From Allium sativum (taxonomy: Eukaryota; Streptophyta; Magnoliopsida; Asparagales; Amaryllidaceae), in contig CM060915.1 in assembly GCA_030737875.1 (NCBI GenBank), positions 627,628,786-627,692,785 of the forward strand: 64,000 bases of DNA, given 5' to 3'. The position numbers and the translations under genes are program-made. Below are positions 49,378 through 57,552 of the stretch, piece by piece (position 1 is the stretch's first letter; each line of letters starts with the position of its first letter). The notes beneath the pieces were generated by a model, which saw only the letters and a list, made by a program, of their open reading frames with translations, did no database searches and was not told the origin of the DNA.

Positions 49378-49943
49378 GCATACTATCATACACGTGATTT
49401 GCATAACATGTTGCATATGAGCTTGCATATTATCATACACATATCTTGCATAACATGTTGAACTTGCATATAGGCATTCTCATAACTTGCATAACATGTT
49501 AAACATGCATTTAAGCATACACATAACTTGCATAAGCATTCACATACTTGCATAAGCATCCACATACTTGCATAAGCATTCACATACTTGCATAAACATG
49601 AATAACTTGCATATCATGTCATTTAAGCATATACATATCTTGCATAAGCATTCATATACTCGCATAAGCATGCATAACTTGCATATCACATAAATCTTGC
49701 ATTTAAACATATACATGACTTGCATAAGCCTCCATACACTTGCATAAGCATGCATAACTTGCATATTACTTTAAACTTGCATTTAAACATATACTTATCT
49801 TGCCTAACTTACTTTATTAAACATGCAAAATTCCACTCATTAAATATGCATAAATCCACTTGTTAAGCATGCATATACCAACTTGTTAAACATGCATAAA
49901 TCAACTTATTAAGCATGCATAAACCAACTTATCAAATATGCAT
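49378..49943. repeat. ACTTGCATAAGCAT-type minisatellite, T2 5' LTR
   Basis: The counterpart of 40915-41480. Several of the few differences between the T2 LTRs fall here (for example GCATGCATAAC against GCATGATTAAC). Confidence 0.85.
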
Positions 49944-50269
49944 AAACATAGAACAACATAGAGTAACATATCATTATACATGATTCAAACTCACTAATCC
50001 GCATTTAAGACCATAAGTCTCATTACACCCAATCTACTTACTTTAACAATTGGTGTTAAAGTGATAGAAACTCACCAAACTCAAGATTAGCAACCTTATG
50101 AAATAGAATTAGTTGCAAACTATGAAGATAATGATGATTAGAGATTGATTAGAGAGGGATTAGCTTGTAACTTCCTTCATGAACTAGTGGAGGCCATGCT
50201 CAAATTTCGATTTGCCATAGTTTAGTTACAAGACTTAATTATGAATGAATTAGGGTAGGGTTGGGGTCT

Positions 50270-50277
50270 TATTTATA
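50270..50277 (-). promoter_or_regulatory. T2 core promoter TATA box
   Basis: TATAAATA on the minus strand, about 490 bp inside the LTR, at the same place as the T1 TATA motif. Confidence 0.65.
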
Positions 50278-50429
50278 GGATTAGGTGAGTGTTTTAGGCC
50301 CTTAGATTAACCCTAGATTAGATTAGGACCCTTAGATTTAGGAAATCTCTAGAACCAGCCCTCCTAGACAGCCTGAAACCCAACCTGGTGCAACCTGGTG
50401 CACCCAGGTTCACTGAACGGTGCCACCCT

Positions 50430-50521
50430 GTCGACAGGCAAGTCGACAGGCATGTCGACACCCCTGTCGACAGGCCTGTCGACAGCCCTGTCGACATGGG
50501 TTGGGCGGGAAGCTTCCCGCC
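50430..50521. promoter_or_regulatory. U3 palindrome module, T2 5' LTR
   Basis: Six intact GTCGAC sites, then GGCGGGAAGCTTCCCGCC (50504-50521), a perfect palindrome. Its E2F-like halves read CTTCCCGC, one base off the strict TTTSSCGC consensus. It lies about 225 bp upstream of the TATA box. Confidence 0.6.
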
Positions 50522-50770
50522 TGACCCCGCCTGGCCCATTCCAAATCTGAATATTTAAATTTTTAAATCTGTTTTAGTTTTGAATTTTCTGCAAACTTCA
50601 TCGGGCCATAACTGGGCCATACGGACTCCGATTTTCGAAAACTCGGACTCTATTTCGCGTATTTTTCCGAGACGAACGTAATGACGCAGCCCGTTTCCCC
50701 TAATTCCCACATCTGAATTTATCTTGTGATTAGTGAATTTTAGTATTAACCCAAAATTCGGGGTGTTACA

Positions 50771-50926
50771 GCCACCATCTATAACCACTATTGGATTAGG
50801 CAGAACTCTCCTCATAATCAATGCCACTATGGCCTTGAACATAGTTGGATAATCACTTGTAGCAACTTCACCTACTATCGTGGAAGAATAACAATTCTTA
50901 ATATCACTTCTTGTATTTCCATTCAT
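50771..50926 (-). pseudogene. E7 gag N-terminal end
   Basis: On the minus strand, from ATG at 50926, about 50 residues (MNGNTRSDIKNCYSST...VVIDGG) run into the GCCAC target duplication. The frame is E7 gag, interrupted by T2. The start is the first ATG of the frame and has not been confirmed by alignment. Confidence 0.6.
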
Positions 50927-53900
50927 TCTTATATATGAATGAGAATAATTTGTTTCTTACAAAGAAAAATTGCAATAGTGCTCAATTGCATTTTGATATT
51001 ATAATAGTTTGCATCCAAATTAAGAAAAAAATATGTTTAGCTTATGCATATACCTTCCAAACATCCCCATACCATCTGTACCGAATGACAAGGAAGATGC
51101 ATTAAAGACCATGTCGTGCTAATATGGGACGATAATCAATGAAAAGTGACCTAAGCAAAACCTACCAAATATCTCATAATTCATGGATAAAATATAAAAG
51201 GACGTACGTAACAAAATAATAGTGAAGCATGATGAAGCAAAAAGTCGCAGATCCATATAGAATCATAGAATCTAATGCAAGTTATCATAAATCTCTATAT
51301 ACATCAATGCCTCACTACAGCTTCACTTAGAGAGTATATCAGTCAATAGAATGGAAATAAATATCTACAAAAGTATATAATACACCACCCTCCGACTCTT
51401 CTTTTTCTGTCTGCAACATTATCAATAATTTGATATCTAATTTTCCCGTTTGCATCATCGAGAAGCACTAAAGGTAATAAAATGAAATGTAGAATCTTTG
51501 GTTAGACAATAGTTTGGTGTGAGCAGACTATCAACAGCCATACTGCAAAAATAATAATAGACAAGTTTAAGGCCCATACCTGATGCATCCTTGCAACTAA
51601 AGAGTTAGCATATAATGGTTAAATAACATATACTCGAATAATAAAAATAATAGATACTGCATATAATAGGATGAAAAATCTAAGAAGCCTCTCTGAGTTC
51701 TCTATTTTCCCAATTCCCTACTTCTGTACTTCAATGTCCTATAAGTGATATCCTGCCAAGAGAAAGAAAAGAGAGAGAGAGAGAGACAGAGATCATCTGT
51801 GACAATCATAGCATCCATCTAACAGAACCTAACTATCACCTTATAAATCCTTAAATATATTGATAAACTGTATGATGATTCTTACTTATGCCAAGGGCTA
51901 ACGGAAAACTCCAGCTATAGTCGGACTACCGTATTTGCAAAAACCACAGTTCAACTGGTTTTCCGTCAGACTGGAGTGTCGAGCAACTACAATCTCCTCT
52001 TGGTCTGGGAAATCCATGTCCAATCCAAATGGGCATCCCAAAGATACCCCTTCCTTGAGTCAACAACTAGAACACTTTAAATTATCAATGATTCCTTTGA
52101 ACTCCAAACCATAAGAGCCGTCCACAACTACATCTTTAAGTCCAAGTCCGGTTCAAATCAATCCATTATCCTGCAGCCTCATTACATCTCGAGCTACTTA
52201 TCACACTCCTTTGACCACTCCAATATATGTTCACAATTGAAGAGTCATAACTTAAACAGGCTATAACTACCTCTCTATAAAAGCAATCAACAAACCACAA
52301 GTTCCTTTAAGCTCATGAAAAAGTACACTACCTCCATGATGGATCTCACCTCCATCTAATACCATTTAATGGGTTGGCACTGATCAATTCGCTATGGATT
52401 GACACCGATCCATATACTTAGCCGAATATTGGCTAAATATCTATGGATCCTTTCATGGCTTCTCTCTTATGCTTTAGATCAGGTTATAACCATCCAAAAC
52501 GAAATCTGTCTGTCGAATACCATCTAAGCCGGTCATTATCCATCTGCTACTCACCCTATCCAATCATTACCAAATCTTCACAGTAGCCTACCTAGGCCCC
52601 CATAACCATCCTTAGAAGTCCCATCATCATTGGAAACTCCTACGTAGGTCGATGCCAATCCATGCCTTATGTATAGGTGCCACTCCATATACTTTGCACA
52701 AATTCCGATGAATTTTCTCGTGCGACTTCCTGATGTCCTCCAAAGTCTGTTATCCAAGTTGCACACAAATTCAATGCCCTTTGATCTCGATATGCTTCAA
52801 TCTTCAACCTATATCCTAATTCTTGCATACACTAACTAATAAATTAAAAATATTAAGCAATTCAAGCATTCAGATAGCAAATTTAACCAATTTCAATCAT
52901 AAAACATTCAACTACACACAAATACATGTTCATCAAGTACAATAATAAATCTAGCATTTAACATGACTAATTACTCACTAATTGCATAGTACCTAACAGG
53001 TTAATCAACATATGTCATAATTAGGTTGTCCTATGGGATTTAGATCTAAAATTAACCTATCTGATCAGATTTTAAGGTTAAGTGATGAACATACCTAATC
53101 TATCTATCTTCTATTATCTATAATAGAAAGTGGAATATAGTACATGGTTATGTGGAACTCTATTTCTCTCTTATATCCTATGTGTAATGTTTCACAGTGC
53201 CCATCGCTTTTTTCTAAAATAACAAAGAGGAGCGCCTTATGAAAAAAAAAACGCTCACCCAAGATCACGTAACTTCTATCGGTTTTTCCACTCTAATCCC
53301 AAATTCGAAATGTGTTGTAATTTCACCAAATCAAATTTGCGGAGACATCCACCTTTTGTAATTTATGACGCTGCTACTAGATTTGATGCTCTTCCTAGGG
53401 GATTTCGTCTTTGGTTTGCTTAATCACTGCCCACACCACCGCCTCTTTGTATTCAACATTGGGCTGTGTTTTCAAAGTACATCGTCCTCCCTATTACTAT
53501 CGTCTTGCCTCCACCCTTTTCGCTGTACATACCGGCGAGTTCTTTAGGTAATACGTTTTTTTCTTTATGTATCTTCTTCTTTCTAACTTATTTTGAATTT
53601 GTTCTTTTTTAGAACCATGTTTTTTCTTTGTTGTCGTATGGAACTATTTTTTTTTTCTTTGTTGCGTATGTTTGAAGAAAAAGAAAATTAAATAATTTAT
53701 GTCATATGGTTTGCTTGTAGTTTTACGATATATTTTTATTTGTAGATGAAAGGTTAAAGTGATAGATCCTAACGTAAGACCATACGCATTGAAAGCAAAG
53801 ACCGAATATTAGGTTAATATCCAGAATGTCACCAAGGCTGACGATTAATTATAAGCTTTGATGTTGTTGCTTTATGTTTTTAACCTGCTATTATATTTTA

Positions 53901-54296
53901 TTTGATCTCACTTCTTTTACGTGTACATGTACAAATTATTCTTTTTTGTTACTTACCTTTGGTGGCAGTTGTATATAAATTGAAGGTTAAGCTGATGCTG
54001 GTTTCTCTTCCACACCCAACAGAAATGAGGCTACGTGATGAAATAATAGAGAGAACCGTAGATGATGTGTAGCTCTGTTTCTCTTGGATTCTCTGTATCA
54101 TGAGGCACTTTCGCATCTAAGTTGTTTTCAAAGGATTTGTGCCTGCTTCTTGAATCAGATATGCTAAACTATAATTTGTTTCATAATTCATTTCTAAATT
54201 GAATATTCACGGCCTTAATATAGGTGATTTATTCATCCTTTAGGTCTTTTATATTAACATTCTAAACAAATTATAAACTAATAATCTCTAAATTGC
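50927..54296. other. Old, mostly unassigned AT-rich DNA; probably includes E7 leader and decayed 5' LTR
   Basis: By position 50927 onward should hold E7's leader, PBS and 5' LTR (minus), but no clear PBS or LTR end was found. Hints of LTR origin are ACGGAAAA/TTTTCCGT arms around 51900-51970 and an AGATCTAAA block near 53040, as in the E4 LTR. 53341-53549 is a pyrimidine-rich stretch ending in a splice-donor-like AG/GTAATA. Near 53969 a short frame (LVSLPHPTEMRLRDEIIERTVDDV then stop, ending 54072) follows an acceptor-like GGTGGCAG. These could be pieces of a host gene, but I cannot identify one. Confidence 0.4.
51770..51786. repeat. (GA)n microsatellite
   Basis: A short run of GA repeats, extended by imperfect GA on both sides. 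Confidence 0.85.
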
Positions 54297-54575
54297 ATGA
54301 CCTATATATCAAAGGATTCATCGCATGGTATTTTTGTCTTTCCACGCCTTACTCATTACCTAACAGGTTTTAATCGTCCATTCCGAGTACATCAAAAGCC
54401 GGAGCGTGCACCAATAAGAGCTCTACAAGCTTCATCGCCTGGAAGATCATTAGTTCTTCCATTTACGGTACTTGAATGGACTCTTCCTGCTGCACCTCGG
54501 CCTCCTGAAAATGTACCTTCAAAACAGCCTTCATTCCCACCCAAGGATATCACTGATATAAGGGTGAGGTAGGGT
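54297..54575 (+). pseudogene. Probable host gene fragment, possibly WDR11-like WD40 protein
   Basis: A 91-codon frame has non-repetitive, protein-like composition unlike its neighbours (FNRPFRVHQKPERAPIRALQ, ASSPGRS, LVLPFTVLEWTLPAAPRPPE). From memory, plant WDR11-like WD40 proteins contain a similar RALQASSSGR and LPFTVLEWTLPT stretch with more residues between the two; here that segment is missing, which would fit a deleted copy. No start context, introns or flanking exons are convincing. It is probably a fragment carried here by a transposon or the edge of a lost gene. The identity rests on recall only. Confidence 0.4.
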
Positions 54576-54780
54576 CATATAAGGGTCAAGTAAAATTTGA
54601 CCCGATTCTTTAGCTACATACAATAACTTGATTAAAGGGTTAACCCATTACAACCCTTATAACACTAATAGTAAATCAAAGTTTTTAAATTTGATTTATT
54701 TAATAAAAACAAATGCTAATTTTTTTTATTTTCAAAATATTCCATAAAATTTTGAACTTTCAAATTTTGAAATTCAAGTG
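54576..54780. other. Spacer between gene fragment and AT-rich array
   Basis: AT-rich sequence with short direct and inverted bits (AGGGTCATATAAGGGTCAAG; TTGACCC; GGGTTAACCC). No gene or clear transposon end is seen. Confidence 0.4.
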
Positions 54781-55800
54781 TCGAATTATTCGAAAATAAA
54801 AGTTAATAAAAGAATTATTCGAAAATAATAATTTTTAAAGTTAAAAAGGCCAAAACTAATGAAATACCTTTCATGTTGAAAAAAGTGAAAAAAACAAAAT
54901 AAATTTTAAAAAATCCAGAAAATTACGAAATGAAAAGTAAAAAAAAGAATAATTTTAAAATAACGATTTTTAAAGCTAAAATTGCTAAAATTACAAAAAT
55001 ACCCTTCATTTTGTAAAAAGTGAAAAAACAAATAAATTTCAAAAAATCCAGAAAATTATGAAATGAAAAGTTAAAAAAGAATTATTTTACAATAACGATT
55101 TTTAAAGCTAAAAATGCTAAAATTATGAAAATACCCTTCATTTTGGAAAAAGTGAAAAAAGTAAATAAATTTCAAAAAATCCAGAAAATTACGAAATGGA
55201 AAGTAAAAAAAGAGTTATTTTAAAATAACGATTTTTAAAGCTAAAAATGCTAAAATTACGAAAATAACCTTCATTTTGAAAAAAGTGAAAAAAATAAATT
55301 TTAAAAAATGCAGAAAATTATGAAATGAAAAGTAAAAGAATAATTATTTGTAAATTACGATTTTTAAGGCTAAAAATGCTAAAATTACAAAAATACCCTT
55401 CATTTTGAAAAAAGTGAAAAAAAATAAATAAATTTCAAAAAATCCAGAAAATTACGAAATGAAAAGTAAAAAAAAGAATTATTTTAAAATAACGATTTTT
55501 AAAGCTAAAAATGCTAAAATTACGAAAATACCCTTCATTTTGAAAAAGTGAAAAAAATAAATAAATTCCAAAAAATCCAGAAAATTCCGAAATGAAAAGT
55601 AAAAAAAAGAATTATTTTAAAATAAAGATTTTTAAAGCTAAAAATGCTAAAATTACGAAAATACCCTTCATTTTGAAAAAAGTGAAAACAATAAATAAAT
55701 TTCAAAAAATTCAGAAAATTACGAAATGAAAAGGAAAAAATAATTATTTGTAAAGTATGATTTTTAAAGCTAAATATGTCCAAACTACGAAAATAAAGGG
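54781..55800. repeat. AT-rich ~133 bp tandem array, left arm, eight units
   Basis: The TTTTTAAAGCTAAA anchor recurs at about 54836, 54971, 55103, 55236, 55365, 55500, 55633 and 55765, giving periods of 129-135 bp. Each unit also holds AAAATACCCTTCATTTTG, a GTGAAAAAA run and CAAAAAATCCAGAAAATTAC. No coding potential. Confidence 0.9.
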
Positions 55801-55849
55801 TATTTCATTTAGTAATTCTAGCCAAACTTGTAATAAATTTCACTTTTTC

Positions 55850-56415
55850 CAAAATAAAGGGTATTTTCGTAATTTTTAGCTTTAAAAATCGTTATTTTAA
55901 AATAATTCTTTTTTTTACTTCTCATTTAGTATTTTTTTGGATTTTTAAAATTTATTTTGTTTTTTTTCTCTTTTTTCAACATGAAGGGCATTTCGTAATT
56001 TTGGCGTTTTTGAGTTTAAAAATTATCGTTTTCGAATAATTCTTTTATTACTTTTCATTTCATAATTTTCTGTATTTTTTGAAATTTTTTATTTTTTCCC
56101 ACTTTTTCCAATTTGAAGGGTATTTTCGTAATTTTTACATTTTTAGCTTTAAAAATCGTAATTTTCGAATATTTATTTTTTTACTTTTCATTTCATAATT
56201 TTCTGAATTTTTTGAAATTTATTTATTTTTTCACTTTTTTCAAAATGAAGGGTATTTTCGTAATTTTAGCATTTTTAGCTTTAAAAATCGTTATTTTAAA
56301 ATAATTCTTTTTTTACTTTCCATTTTGTAAATTTCTGAAATTTTTTCGTTTTTTTCACTTTTTCCAATATGATGGGCATTTTCGTAATTTTGGTCCTTTT
56401 AGCTTTAAAAATCAT
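55850..56415. repeat. AT-rich tandem array, right arm in reverse orientation, about five units
   Basis: The same unit occurs reverse-complemented (AGCTTTAAAAATCG anchors near 55880, 56150, 56278 and 56402; one diverged near 56015). The arm stops abruptly at 56415, where the Tat LTR begins, so more units may lie beyond the element. The two arms face each other across about 50 bp and could form a very long hairpin. Confidence 0.88.
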
Positions 56416-57107
56416 TGTTGGTTGGCTTTTTGACCAAGCCACCAAGGTTCACACATAAGAAGATGATATGGAGCTTCCTGCCCTTAGCCCGGATCGTGGT
56501 CACTTAGTCAATCCAGGTCACGAAGCCACGAATCGTTTCGCAGAGCATCGTCTCGCTTCGCCGATTCGTCCTCTCATATCGCGACCCGCTCCGTTCCAGC
56601 ACGCATCGATCCGTTTCACCCCTTCAACCGCGCACCGATCCGAGCGAAGAAGGCACAGCATTTGCCATGAACTGGTCTTCAGCGATCCGAGATGCACGGA
56701 TCCAGCGACACCTGTCCACAACGGCTAACCTGACCAATTCTTCCACTTTACTCGATCCAATCCGAAATTCTCGGGATTGGTGCCACGTGTGACCGCGATC
56801 CGCCAGACAGAATCAGCTATAAATAGCCCAGAGATTGGCATTTTTCAGGATCTTTTGGCAGTATTGAGCACTGATTCCACCATTGCTGTCATACCACTAT
56901 TTCTCATCAGTTTTACTTCGAGATTACTGAGAGAAATCATAATTGAAAGAGTGAGTTTGAGAGAAATCATTGATTGTACTAGCATTCAAAGTATAATCGA
57001 TAACATATAAAGTGGACGTAGGCTCGTTAACGCCGAACCACTATAAATTCTGTGTGTATTCTGCTTTTTCTTCATTCTCCAGTTATAATTCTTTACGAAT
57101 CAAAACA
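56416..57107 (+). repeat. Tat element 5' LTR, about 692 bp
   Basis: It starts TGTTGG exactly where the AT-rich array stops and is taken to end at AAAACA (57107), giving TGTT...AACA ends. The right border is uncertain because the PBS region is abnormal. The GC content is clearly higher than in the flanking array. Confidence 0.65.
56784..56825 (+). promoter_or_regulatory. Tat LTR core promoter: G-box and TATA box
   Basis: CACGTG (56784-56789) lies 28 bp upstream of TATAAATA (56818-56825). G-boxes bind plant bZIP and bHLH factors, so light- or stress-responsive transcription is possible but not shown. Confidence 0.6.
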
Positions 57108-57159
57108 ATTTGGATGTTAGGTCCAAATTTTGATCTAAAATTTTGGTGCTTTCACTGAG
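57108..57159 (+). other. Tat primer-binding region, apparently interrupted
   Basis: TGGTGCTTTCACTGAG (57144-57159) resembles the PBS of Tat-type elements but lies 36 bp after the likely LTR end. The intervening sequence begins ATTTGG, and TTTTGG precedes the TGCTTTC part, so the PBS may have been split by an insertion of about 33 bp. I do not name the priming tRNA. Confidence 0.5.
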
Positions 57160-57276
57160 AATTGAATTCTCAGCCTACTGGATTGCTATTCTACTATTTG
57201 GATTTGAAAGTCCGAAGAAAACAGTGCCAAAACTTCACTGTTCAGATTTCTGAAGATTCCAGCGACATCTGATATC

Positions 57277-57552
57277 ATGGCTGGAAAGAAGTCTAAGGAA
57301 GTGCGAGCTTCGCAAGCGAATGAAGTCGCGAATGAAGTGGTTGGCGAAAGTGCACATGAGCAGGTCGTCGAGGGGACCGCGAATCGCGAGGACAGGGGGG
57401 GCGACCCGAACCAATCAGGGTGCCACGATCCGACTTGAGGGAGGCGCTGCGAACCGAGAAGCTGAAGGGGTTGTTACTCGATCCCGTGATAACGCCCCGA
57501 ATCCTCCTCATACCGTGACCACGAACCAACCCCAGGGGGTGTACCGAATCAC
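57277..57552 (+). pseudogene. Tat gag N-terminus with compensating frameshifts
   Basis: ATG 57277 (MAGKKSKEVRAS) opens the frame, which stops at 57436. Between about 57400 and 57600 the plausible protein sequence (LEGGAANREAEGVVTRSRDN) is in the +1-shifted frame. After that the original frame resumes. A run of seven G (about 57396-57402) is the likely site of the first slip. The two changes cancel, so the rest of gag is in register with the ATG. Confidence 0.65.

Larger units (their letters stand above)
38988..50770 (-). mobile_element. Element T2: complete young Tekay-like chromovirus, 11783 bp
   Basis: All parts are present and ordered on the minus strand: 5' LTR 47443-50770, PBS, one gag-pol frame, PPT, 3' LTR 38988-42307. 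It is flanked by GCCAC on both sides (38983-38987 and 50771-50775). By eye the LTRs differ by about 13 substitutions and one 8 bp tandem slip in 3.3 kb, near 0.4%. With the commonly used plant rate of 1.3e-8 per site per year this suggests an insertion on the order of 0.15 million years ago. It is the best candidate here for an autonomous, possibly active element. Confidence 0.96.
47443..50770 (-). repeat. T2 5' LTR, 3328 bp
   Basis: It is bounded by TGTAACACCCC and GGGGTGTTACA, followed by the GCCAC duplication. It contains promoter, U3 module, twin hairpins and minisatellite in the same order as the 3' copy. Compared with that copy it has an additional 8 bp tandem step at about 47703-47720. 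Confidence 0.96.

Noticed and set aside
55535..56304. Phe/Ile-rich open frames in the AT-rich array
   Set aside because: These are low-complexity translations of the ~133 bp repeat; the frame varies between units.
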